A stretch of DNA of 64,000 bases from assembly GCA_016617855.1 (NCBI GenBank), contig JAECUM010004309.1, positions 1 through 64,000 of the forward strand, given 5' to 3'. The stretch is from Megalonaias nervosa (lineage: Eukaryota; Mollusca; Bivalvia; Unionida; Unionidae). Below, piece after piece: positions 12,349 through 25,111 of this stretch (position 1 is the first letter of the stretch; each line of letters starts with the position of its first letter). The position numbers were made by a program, and so were the translations under genes. The notes under the pieces were generated by a model. That model searched no databases. It saw nothing but the letters and a program-made list of their open reading frames with translations, and was not told the DNA's origin.

Positions 12349-13717
12349 CTATTATTTCCCATGCAAATTACTCTTTCCTCTAGTATTATATTTCTTTTAT
12401 ATACGACTGAAAATAAGCAAAATAATCCAAATACGCATTCAGTGTATTGTTTAAACATATGACCGTATCAAAAATCTTTGTAAGGTAGTCGTCGGGATGG
12501 TACCCTGACCAAAAGTCACCTTTACACCGGATATCTTTCTGTGTAAAAAAAAATTATTTGGATTGTTCCCCTCTGTGTCAAGGAATGATCCTTGCAAGAA
12601 ACCGAAGATCAGGCACCGTACAACATGTTAAGTAACACTCGATGTCATGGTGAAACGTTAAAAGTTTATAAGTTTAATCAAAGTAAAGCTCGAATCATTA
12701 AACTTTCCTGATCTTTGTTATCTTGAGTCCCTTCCTGTGCTGAATTAATTTGATCTTGATGTTCTCCAAGTATCACATTTTATTTTGAGACTTTGATCTT
12801 CAGTGCGAGTTTCATGCTCAAAAGTTTCAAACTTAAGCGACCTTGCCCCCATTTTCACCAACATAAGTCTCGAAGTATAAATTTAAAAAATTAAATCGGC
12901 TAAACTTCAACTAATTAGGCCTGGAGTAATAAATTCCCTAGGCTTCAGATTCTGTTTCTATCAAACAAAAATTTAGTTATTTTGAAAGGTAATTTCTGAC
13001 TGGTTGACAGTGGCAAGTCATGCTCAAACTAAAGTTCATAAGTTTTACGATCCCCAGGCCAGATCATACTGGATTCTAGAAGTACATTTAAGTTTTAGAC
13101 TTATAAGAAATTATAAGTGGCAGAGAGAACAAACAACAAACGAGATAGATGAACCATTCAAAACCAAATGTTTCAGGTTATTCAAGGTTTATGAGATGTA
13201 TAAAGTGCTCCTTGGAAAAGAAGGACATATACATGTATGTACCACATATCTCATACAGCAGGATAAGAGAGAATTTTGATCATATGAGTGAACAGTATCT
13301 GTCGTGGGGAGAAGTATCCAGTACATTCTGGAGATGAAGTGTAATTTTTGGCACACTCAAAACATGTAGGGTAAAATGTTTTGTGTCATGCTAAACACAG
13401 AGAACAATAATGTTTTATCCAAAAGATAAGAAACAATATCTCTTGCAGATTAATTCATACTGAGCCGTTCCAGGTGTAAAATAAAGTGGAAATAAAATGT
13501 TGTTGAGAATAAACAATTACTTGCAAACTGTTTTCCTTAACACTTGGTTCAGTACTTATTCATGGTGGATTTAATATCGTCTATGTTCAATACCAACTTT
13601 AAAAGGTAAACATAAAACAAAAAGGAAATTACATCTCTACCTTTACAGTTCGTTAGATCATACTTGTTTCCTATTTGTACTGAGGTAACTCGGACCAAAC
13701 CTGCTCCCTCTGAGATA

Positions 13718-14428
13718 CAAACTAGAGTACCATGGATATGACCACCCCATGCTGAATTTGGAAATTAGTGACCAACGGCTCTCAATGACCTAGACATTAA
13801 CATTTGCGGTCTTCAACTAAGTCTAGAAACTACTATTTTCTTATTCGACTTAACATGACTGTAACCTCTGACCTTTGACCCAAGATTCTATAGGGTTCTT
13901 CACTATCCAAAGTGCAAGCCATCTATAAAGTTTGGTCAAACAGTTCACAAAGATTTGTCAAGATCTATAATGTTCCAGTGTTACTGTACAGAAACCTTTA
14001 TTCTTTGTTTAGTCACAGTGGCATTGACTTTATGATCCTAAAATCAATAGGCTTTTTGCCCCCCCCCCCGGTACAATCCATATTACAAATGATGTTGGTC
14101 CATGTTTGAGAAGTAGAACTAATGTTATTGTGTGAAAATCATGTTTCTTCTTTCTGTCACTGTAACTTTGACTTTTTTACCTTAAAATCAATAGACTTTC
14201 TCTTTACCCCATATATGCAAGTCATTCTCAAAAGTTGATCTTAGTATCTGATGTAGAAGTAATGGTTTTGTGCAGAAACCATTTTTTTTTTCCCTTTCAA
14301 TCACACTTACCTAAACCTTTGATCATTTGTCCCTAAAATTAATGGGCGTTTTCCTGACCCTACGTGCAAATCATCCACATCCCCTAGATGTTGGAGAAAT
14401 CAATTTATTGTACTGAACTTGCTAACAG
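13718..14428. repeat. Degenerate tandem repeat with GACCTTTGACC core, copy 2
   Basis: Tandem-duplicate of the array at 8,030-8,740. It shows a small difference in the C-run near 14,060. Confidence 0.6.
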
Positions 14429-15895
14429 ATGGGTGGATGAACAACATCACAAGATAGTACTCTGCCTTCTGGCAAGCAAATGAAACCAAAATCGCAGCTA
14501 AGCTAGTCAAGTCAAGTGGGTTTATTTCACTTAGTATAGAATACAACACCTGAATACAAAATATATGTGCATATCAAACAAAGATATTATAAAGTAAACA
14601 AAAAAGTATGTATTGCATATAATATGTTAAAATAAAAAATAATATTACATCCAGATCATTATTCTCTCTCGCTCTCGCTCTCTCTTGATTCGTGTTACCT
14701 GCAGACAAAAATTGCAGGACGATGCACCCTGCATTTCTTGCGCATCCTGCTATCTTTTATAAACATCCTGCTTCCCATGAAAGATCATATTTTTTATTAT
14801 AAATCTCCTGATTTTTGTAAGGTAATGGATCTTTCAGTATTACTAATGCTTGTTTTGAATAAATTTCTATGTTATTTAGCAAGTGAAACAAAGTAATCTG
14901 TAAAATGTTTAAACATTTGTCTACCTTTTAGTTTAGAACAGCCAGCCCGCCCTTTTCCATTGGCCCTCTGCCCTTTTTTACACTGTGGGGAAACACTATT
15001 ATAAGACCTACATTAGTATAAATCTCACAAAACCTCATAGATTTATGTACCAAGGAAGTTAGTGATCAGTAATGAAGTATTTTAGAGTACTAAATCTGCT
15101 ATTTCTTCCTTAAAGCATGATTATTAAGATAAATGTATGTTAATGGATAAGGAACTAGCCTTAGCTCCAAAACTGCTGTTAATCTGCATTTAAAACATGC
15201 ATCAAATAAAATGTTCATGTATCATGATTTAAGGCTTTCTTTTCAAAGTTTTTTGTGCTTTTCATCTTTGCATGAAGAATTTGTTTGTACAAGAAATTAA
15301 AGATCCAACCCTGTATTTGACCTTTGAACTTTTGACCTCAAATTTGATAAACTTCTTCCTTAACCTGAGTGCAAATTATAATCCACAACCATGTATGTAG
15401 AACTCATGTCTTAGTGCAGAAATCATTTTTCTTCTATCAGTCACCCCGACCTTGACCGTGCCCTTTTCTGAACTATAGGGAAAAGAGTAGTGAGGAAAAC
15501 ATACTGATTTTGTATTCTAATGCAGTTAGTGATCAATAATGAAACTGTTTCAGTGTACAAAATATGCAATTTCTTGTTGACTATGAATATTAAAATCAAA
15601 TTTTAATTTCAACTTACAAAGACATTGTGTGATTATCAATCTACAGATTGATTAGTATATATGTGAAACTAATACACAAACACCAATTTTCTCAGTATAG
15701 TTTATGTAAAAACCTCATGAAAGAATAATAAAGAAATTACTTACAGTATTTTTACAAGGGGGTCGACTTATAATGGCCAAAGCACCTGGAAATTATATGT
15801 CAAAGTTTGCCTTGCCTTAAAAATGTAAAACATAGAAATAACAGTTTTTGCATATTGGAACAATGGGTCCAACTATAAGATAGTGTGAATGGGGG

Positions 15896-16116
15896 TCAGG
15901 AATGTAATTTTTTAAAAGCAAATGCCTTGACTGTGGCTTTAATATGTTGCTGGCAAATATTACAGTTCTGTAGTTTTTGTGAACATACAGGACAAGCAGA
16001 AAGGTGACCACAGGGTATAAAGGTGATGCAGGCTTGTTCTTGCAGACATGTTTTACACAGAAACTGATGTTGTGAGTGCTTGTTGTCTTCTTCGAACTTT
16101 TTATAATCCTCAAAGC
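15896..16116 (-). CDS. IAP coding exon 4 (RING finger)
   Basis: Acceptor TTTTGTAG followed by a 221-base terminal coding exon ending in TGA at 15,896-15,898. It encodes CKTCLQEQACITFIPCGHL and the remaining RING ligands. The usual CPxC is CNIC here. About 18 residues follow the last cysteine. An open frame in another phase (15,817-16,113) is a shadow. Confidence 0.88.
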
Positions 16117-19100
16117 CTACAAAATAAAAATTGATAGAAATGTGATTTCTTTGTTGCTAGTTTTATGTATTTGTTAATCAGTGCATTTATCTACCTGTTT
16201 AACATATTTCCAAACATACATTTAAGTAAACACAAATATTTACAAAGTTATATGTAAATTTATACTGTAAATCACGAATTGTCATTAAAATTGTACAAAT
16301 AAAGTCAATTTTGCATGTTACTAATGCAGAAATCTTTAAGCAAATAAATGATCCTTAAAAATTTAGAGTATCATTTTCATTGACAAACATTTTCATGAAT
16401 ATAACTTCCTAACTAAATTTGCCAAACTTCTGCACTCTTAGTGATCAACATTTTATGATTTGCTGCTCATGAAAAAGTAGGGAGTCATGTACAACAAAAC
16501 ATAGATTGATAATAATAGTTGATAGCAATCCATATTTAGTAAAACAATCCAGGTTTTAAGGTACTAAAATGAGGTTTTTCCATGCATAACCATATGTTTC
16601 ATTAACCTGTACGCCCACATTCTGGGGACCCCAAACATTAGATAAATAAATAGATTATTGGATTAAAAGATTCATGTGTTTCTTCTGAGATAATTCCATT
16701 ACTGATTACAATAATTTATTCTGCAAAGCTTTAGATTATAAACGCAATAGCCGCTGGCCTAGTTTTAAAATTGGCATGCAATCCCACAAAGCAAAAGATT
16801 AAACCTACCTTCAGAAATTTGCATGCATTTCAAAGAAGATAATTTGAAGTTGCCATATGCATTGATATGTATTCCAATGAAAAAATATGAAGGCTTGAAT
16901 CATTGTAGTTTTTGTTGTTGATGTTGTTGTCTTCAAACTGTTTCGATATTTTACCTGTTTCTCTTAAACTGTCTTCCTGTACATAATCTTTTCTGAAGTC
17001 CTTGCCACTATTCTGTATTGTATAACTCTGAAAACACAGAAAATAATAATAATAATGCAAATCATTTAATTTTACCAAAAGACTGTAAAAAAAAAAAAAA
17101 AAACCAACAAATTCACATCATCAATTTCATTCAATACTGACAATATACATTTTCTTTTCAATCATCATGCTGGTATGGTACAGGGGATTATAACAATCAA
17201 ACATATGAAAAGTATTGTATTCCTGTCTATGTATGCATGCATTTGTGATTCATATATATAACTGTATGTCATGTCCTTGCCATTCGTGTATCTGTACATC
17301 TTTATTATATTGTAATTATTCTCATAAAGGAGAATATAATGGATGACCAAACTTCTGTGTCAGAATGTTGAAATCATAACTCTCATTCTTTTCTCAGTTA
17401 TTCTTACATCGCCTCCCCACACACATTATGCAAAAGTGTCACCCACCCTTCCACACCCCAAATACATTATATGCCAAAGTGTCACCCACCCTTCCACACC
17501 CCAAATACATTATATGCCAAAGTGTCACCCACCCTTCCTCACCCCAAATACATTATATGCCAAAGAGTCACCCACCCTGCCAAACCCGACACACATTACA
17601 TGCCAAAGGGTCATCCATCCTGCCAACTCCACGTTCATTATAATACAAAGTGTCACCCACGCACATTGCCACACCCGACATATTCTCTGCCCCCAGTAAA
17701 TAAATTTAAATTCTGAAACATTGTCCATGTCTATATACAACCCCCAAATCTTACCCAAAATTTGTCCATCTTAAATAGTGTTGGAGGAGTTGTATTTATG
17801 CATTAATTTATGCATGATCACAAGACTAAAATCATCAACATCTTTAATTTTGGAAAGTTAGGTAAAATAGACATGTATCAAACAAATACATGTAGGTTTT
17901 TTCTTCAAATAGATAGTCTCTCCACACATTTTTTTCCAAATCAAACATATTTGTCATTGTTTCATAGACACAACATTGAAATTATTTCAGATGTTTGCAT
18001 ATCAACTATTATGCAGCATTACATTTCAAACTGGTAACCAAGATAGAATATAAAATTATTCTAATAAATATCACAGCATGGAAGCATGTATAATATACAC
18101 CTCTGCAGTTGTGACCCTGCCACATCTAAACTTCTCAATGATTCTGACACTCTTTCTCGTGATTAAACAAGATGTAGAAGGTATGTACAAAATTTCTCAT
18201 CCAATCAACCACCCCAAAAAGAGTACAATTAATTTTTTTTTTCTTCTGCAAGGATTAGGAGAAGACTGAAGCTTCATGCATAGTCTGGCTGATTCAGGGA
18301 AATTCCACGTCAAATGATCCCACTAGACAGTGGTACATCTGATCAACATATGACGATGGCATGCAATTGGAACCATTTAGACCTTATATTAAATGTTGAG
18401 TCCATATTGATTACCTGCTGGACATTACGGTCTGTACACTCTGCAGCCTGAACATGCATTGGTTTAATTCTAAATATTTTACAATTACTTATACTAATAA
18501 ATAATTTTTTATGGCTTTGGGGACCCGAATGGTGAAGGGTGGAAACCCGCTAGATTAATTTGATCCAGGGATACGACAATTGTTCATGGAACTCAGTTCA
18601 GCAATTGACTCATTCCTGAATACATCCCTACCTAGCGTGCATTTGGAGGGAAGGAGTGATGTTGAAAAGTTGATCTACTCGTCACCAGAGGATCCCACTC
18701 TACCTCAGGTACCAGAGTGGTATCAGAAGGGAATTTCTCTGCCTATGTAAGCTTCCAGAAAGAGTACAGAAGGAGACAGGTGTTTGAGATGTTATGGGTT
18801 AACAGTTGCAGAACTTTACCTGATTCTTTCTAACCTGATGTGGAACCAGGTGAACGTTTCCCAATACATTGTCCAGATTTCTGCTGTACATCAGTGTATC
18901 CCCTAGGGGTGCAAGACTGAGAGTAAAAAATATCCTTGGTGTCAGAAGTGGGGGTCAGACTGAGTAAGAAACAAACTTTGGTATCAAAACTAGGGATCAA
19001 ATTAAAAATTTGGGGGCCTCTGAAGCGCAAATGAGGGTAAAGGGAAACACTGGTACACATATTGTGTTTGTGTTGCTATTTCCAGATTAATAGTAGTAGT

Positions 19101-19330
19101 ACATGTAGTGTCTTGTACAAGTTCTGCTGTTAAGTAAGGAAAACCACTGTCAGTATCACAAAACAGGACAACTGACGTATTCTATCATGGAAAATAATTG
19201 ATGACAATAGTGCAAATTGAAACGTGATGATCTTTATCCCACATCAGAGCAAATATATTTACCTAAATAGACATAAGAATTAAATAATAATTTCTGTATA
19301 CAAGCATTATTTTTGTTGTTCGAAGCTCTA

Positions 19331-19383
<53 letters not shown>

Positions 19384-19384
19384 T

Positions 19385-19423
<39 letters not shown>

Positions 19424-22400
19424 TGTCATCATACAAACCTCATGATCTGCATGTCCATCTCCAAGAGTTAAGTCCCCCATCTTGTGTAAAAGAACATGTT
19501 CACATGACGGGTAAAACTTTTCATGCTCTGTCCAGGCGTTATCTCCAGGTCCCCACTGAGACAGTTCTCCACCACAGCAGTAACATGTCACACTGTCCCC
19601 ATCTCCTACAGTGCAGTAAAAAGAACAAACATTGTAACTCACACTCAGAATCAAGATAATTACTTTATTTATTCCAGGACTCATTGTATCCCTCTATCAA
19701 TATGTCAGAACCAAGATAAATGCTTTATTGTATCCAGAACTTATTATATCTCTTTGTCGGTATGTTAGAACCAAGATAATTACTTTCTTGTATCCAGTAC
19801 TTATTATATTCCTTTATCAGTATGTTAATGCACTTTGTTCTATTCATAACTTTATTGTTTCCATTTTTACACAACTTTTTTAAGTTTCATTGCATGTTGT
19901 AAGTTCAGTTAAAAGACTGAAAGATACACAAAGAAATGGATGGTACGATGATGCATGACATGCATGCAAAGATCTATTTATCAATTGATGCGTTGAGCAA
20001 ATGGTGCAAGGATCAATAGATAAAGGGATGGATGGAGAGATAGATCAAGAAATAGATCTTGCATGGATAGATGCATGGCTTGTTAAATGGATGGAGATAT
20101 GAATGAATGGATAAATACATTGATGGATAAATAGATAAAGCAGGTTTTCCACCTCCTGACTGTATCAGCGTTTTTTGTACAGTAAGATGTAACACCTTCG
20201 TCGTTTTCTGGAATACTAGCATTTGGTCAATATGCCTGGGCGATGAATTGATGGATGGATGAAAACATGGTATTTAAGCAATTTTTCCAGCTTAACACCT
20301 CCCCAAAGCAGTAGCATACCACATAGTCCACATATCAGGACTAAATGCAATGGAAAACGTTTGATATGAGATGCAATGTGTGCAGGATGATTCCGACCCT
20401 TACCGATTTGGAGAAAGTTATTCGGATCATATTACGGGCTGATTCATACCCAGGCTAATTCGAACAGAGCTTACTTGGACCATATTACGGGCTGATTCCG
20501 ACCATGTAAAATATTATTAAGTTTTTCTTCTTCGATGTAAATCTAACTGTACAATTGTTTAAAATGTGATATTTCTCGTAATTCCCCACGTACTTTGAGC
20601 AGTTCAAAACTACATTTTAGGAAACAAAACCACGATTTAGCTTGAGATAGTGGCGTAGTTCCGTATATGAATCAAGTGAAAGATGGTTTATCTTGCATTG
20701 CAAAACTTAATAGTGAAATAATTTCAAAGCAGCTTATTCACCTGCATTCAAAAGTGAAACAGTTTATTTTATTTTACTAAAAGATAATACAATAACTAAT
20801 AAAATAACTAGTACTGAAGATATCAAGAAAATTGAGCCCAGTAAAAAAAGATTTCATCTATATATATATATATTGATCTACGTATGTTAATGCTTTTATT
20901 GGATTTATGTAAAAATGTATCTTTACATTAAATATGGTTCTCTATACTAACATTACTAAATAAAACTTCCATACTAAACAACGAATCTGGGGTCCTGCCA
21001 AATTCATGATTTATTTCAAAACATTATCATTCATATTGAATCGTTTGGACATCGTATTCATTATAATAAACGACATCATAACTTCATCAAAATTGCTGAC
21101 AGATGAAATATATTTTACTATTCTTTATTTTGATTATCTGAATTCCTACTGTATCATTTAACTGTATGCAAATAATTCCAAGATATAGCGATTTGCATGA
21201 GAAATAAATCAAACCAGTGGGTTAATTTATATACATTATTCTTTGATAGTGTTAAAAGCCGACTATACCGGCACGATTAATTACAAGTTTTAATGTGTTT
21301 TTCATCGATAACAATTTTAAAAATAACTTTGTTTTCCTTATTTTAAACATTAAAATGTTGGGTGCTTTGTTTTGTTTATTTTTCAACAAATAAAAAAAGA
21401 ATATGATAGATCATATATGTTTTGTTCTGATTTCGAGTAGACATTTACGAAAAACAGTTGGAACTGACAACGTGGAACAACCTACAAATGTTCACGTAAG
21501 AATTACTTTACGTAGATTTACGAGCTGAAAATCAACCATGAACATTCTTTTGCTATTCTTGTCAAAATAGGAATAACTATTAAAATAAAACTAGTATATG
21601 TATTCCATTGTTTTTCTGTATTGTATAATTACTGTAGATGGTCCAAATCAACCTGACATTTGGTCTGAATCAGCCCGTAATTTTTTTCCAAATTCCAAAT
21701 CAGCTAGCATTGAGATGCAATATGTACTATGTCTAGGGTGTACGACAACTCACCAGATCATATCGTGCTACATATTTCCTTCCCAATTCCCTAAACAAAT
21801 GGACGAACAAGCAAAATACGATATCTATTTTCAACAGCTCTTAAAATTACGCTAACTATATAGCAGCCAATTCCTTGATACTCCTTCGTAATGTACCGTT
21901 TCTGTCTTCAGATTATGCGATGCTGTTCTAAACATAGCGTAATTTTAAAACGAATTTTATCTGTTGGTTTATTTCTTTTCAATGATAACACATCCCTTTT
22001 CTTTCATGTGTTGAAACATCTGAATCTAGGTCTCCACTGATCATTTCATTATCTACCGAGACTGAACCCTCGTCGTGAGAATGATAGATTATTAATTCAT
22101 GAGAACCATGAACGGTTTTTAACATGTTTTAACGAGTCATTCACTAGATGACAAACTTTTTCTTTTTGAAGCAATTATTAATTTCTCTCCCAAAGCCTCT
22201 GGTGTTTGATTTAGCCATTTTTATTCTTGGATACCCTCTTTAACAGCATTGCTTCTTCTTTGCCAATTTCTTAGCTTTATTATGACGTAATCTAGCTTTA
22301 ACAGATTTATTATTTATTCTTTTTAAGTTTTATTCTGACGATACTCGTTGCTATGGACTCTCAGCTCAATTCATGCTTTCTGACAAAATTCATCAAACAA

Positions 22401-23860
22401 AGCATCACTTTCCGTTTGTTTTCATTATCCTGCAAAAATACTTTTTTCAAACAATATAACTACACATTTCAAGAAAATGTTGTTTTTTAAATTTGAAGAA
22501 ACTTTAACAATATCATTTAATGCATAAGGGTTTTCTGCACTGCCGACATTGAAGTAAGGCTACGCGCCAATTTATATCTATCATACAAGCATTATCGTCA
22601 CACCATATAGTTTTAAATTTATTGCTCTTGCTATCAATGACTTTCAATACGGATGTGTTACCGTCTTCTGATGTTTCCCTAATTAATATTTATTAAGCAG
22701 TTGTGCATGATCAGAAAATAGACAGAAGGACATTACACAAACTCTTCTATGTGTAATGAAATATTTATACATTGAAAGGAAATAACCCAGTTCACTCGTC
22801 CCATTGGTGTAGCAAAAGTTTTATTCGATCATGCCATCATCGGTGCGTAACCGCCCATTTGTTCAAAACCAATTATGTGACTTTACAAAGGTCGAGTAGC
22901 ATTTTGACCCCATTTATCGATGATAAGGTAATTGTTTACTCTGTTTGGAAGATGCAAACAGGATAAATACCTGTATTTAGGTACTTGTTTAGTTCAGCAG
23001 TATCGTAAAAAATCTCCAGGTCTAACACTATATCTTCTAAAACAAGTACCTTACTCAGATGATCATAATTCACAATCCCTTCAATGTTCGTTTACTAAGT
23101 ATTTCATTTAATTGTTTATGAATTTTTATTTTTGGTGTCATTCAGAATTCACATCAAACAATTTGCACATGAATTCTCCTATGATACACATTCAAAACTG
23201 TAAATTTATCGAGAAATGCAGAGCGAACTGACAAACGTCCTCACGAGATTGTAACAATGATGTTGATAAAAACAGACAAGTTTTTTTCCATACGCTTCTT
23301 CTCTTTAATTTTCTCCATTGTACCTGCATCAACCATACTAATTTTCCCCATCGTATCTGTATCAGCGATGCTTATCAGATACTTCTCTATCGTAAATTGT
23401 TACTTGATCAATTAGAGGTAACTCGGCATTTAACATTAAATCTGTTAGATGAAATATGCGTTTTCTATGTATGGAGCAATTAATTTTTATTTTTACGTAC
23501 GTTAGTCACCCCTCTTTAAATGACTGATGTTTAAAACTTTCCTGTAGGATATAAGATTCATTCTATCAATGATACTCGAAGTTGCTAACTTTGAAGAGGT
23601 ACGTTCAATTGAGTTAAAACTAGTCGCCCATGTCGGACTGAGGAGGAGATGGACATTGGATCATCCACGGCGACATTTATCATATACAGTTCAATTATTG
23701 CATGCACCATGGATGTAAGACTGACTGCATCAGTACGCATGTTTGGCTGGAACGAGATGTAGATAATGTATGGTGTAAAAAGGGCGTGCTACCATGTGCA
23801 AACTTGAAAAGAAGAGTTGAGGGGAAAAAAGATAGCCTCATCACCCTGTCTCCTGTACAG

Positions 23861-23930
<70 letters not shown>

Positions 23931-24422
23931 GCTTTAATATTTTATTACACTTGACACGATATGGTATCATTGATTATGCAAACACTGTAGATAAATCCCA
24001 AGGAAATTGTACACATACCATTACGGCGATCCATATTCTTGTAGGTTACTTGGTGTAATTTCAGTTTCAAGGTTTTAATCCAGCCTAGATTTCTTTTCTC
24101 TCTCACTACACGTTTCTGCGTAGTTTGTCCGTTACGCATGAGAGGGGAGGGAGAACAGAAAGCAGAAAGGATTGTGATGAAAATGTGCACCATATTAAAT
24201 TCTTTGAAAAAAGGGGATTATTAATATTTTTATCTTTATTTTCATACGTCACTAATGATTAATGTGTGGAAATTTATCGTTGATCTAGAATCTTCTGCAG
24301 ACGGTCGCGAGAATGTTTATATATGCATATTATTGAGCCATGGTCGGATCACAATTTAATTTACCAATAGTATTGGTATATCAAATTACTTTATACCAAC
24401 ACATTAAATGCCATGTTATTGT

Positions 24423-24494
<72 letters not shown>

Positions 24495-25074
24495 CCCTTG
24501 ACACGATATGGTGTTACGGTTGGGGATTTAGGCTCAGTATTAACAATATATAAGTCAATAAAATATGAAATATTCACACTTACGAATAAACATTACAAAT
24601 TACTAGGTTAGTGCAAACCTAGCATGAATGCATCCAGATCCAGATCGAGAGATATCTTGATCATTATTAACTGAGGTGGTTATGTTTAATGCCAGCGCAA
24701 ATATGGTGGATATAACGGCTTTCTGAAAGAAACCGTTTCCGTCGTTTGAGAATCAAATGACTGTTAAAGACTAAGATTCTATGGACTAAACATGATATCT
24801 TTACTGGATTGCTATGTGCTACGTAATGTTATAGGGGATTAAGTTTATTGCATCGTATGGAAATTGGGAGAAGCAAACTCCCATTATAACAGCAGAATGT
24901 TTTAAATGGCTGTGCCTTTTATTTTTCTATGGCAACAAACCTGTTATTCAGCTTATTCCTAGATGACCGACATTTTCATCCACTACTGATGTTTGACTTA
25001 ATTTCTTGTTTTTACAAATAAGTTCAAGGAAACTGCCCATCAACACTGAAATATTTAAGTAGACGTTGCTGTTG

Positions 25075-25111
<37 letters not shown>

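Larger units (their letters stand above)
9978..15662. repeat. Tandem duplication, copy 2
   Basis: Second copy of the 5.69-kb unit, in the same orientation as copy 1. It ends at ...CTACAGATTGATTAGTATAT, after which the sequence departs (ATGTGAAACTAATAC) from the copy 1 junction. It contains the N-terminal fragment of the polymerase fossil (minus strand, 9,980-10,200) but none of its downstream part. This shows that the duplication happened after the polymerase had been inserted. Confidence 0.93.

Noticed and set aside
17343..17758. His/Pro-rich overlapping frames
   Set aside because: All three plus frames and the minus frame are open because the 43-bp minisatellite lacks stops. No independent coding evidence.
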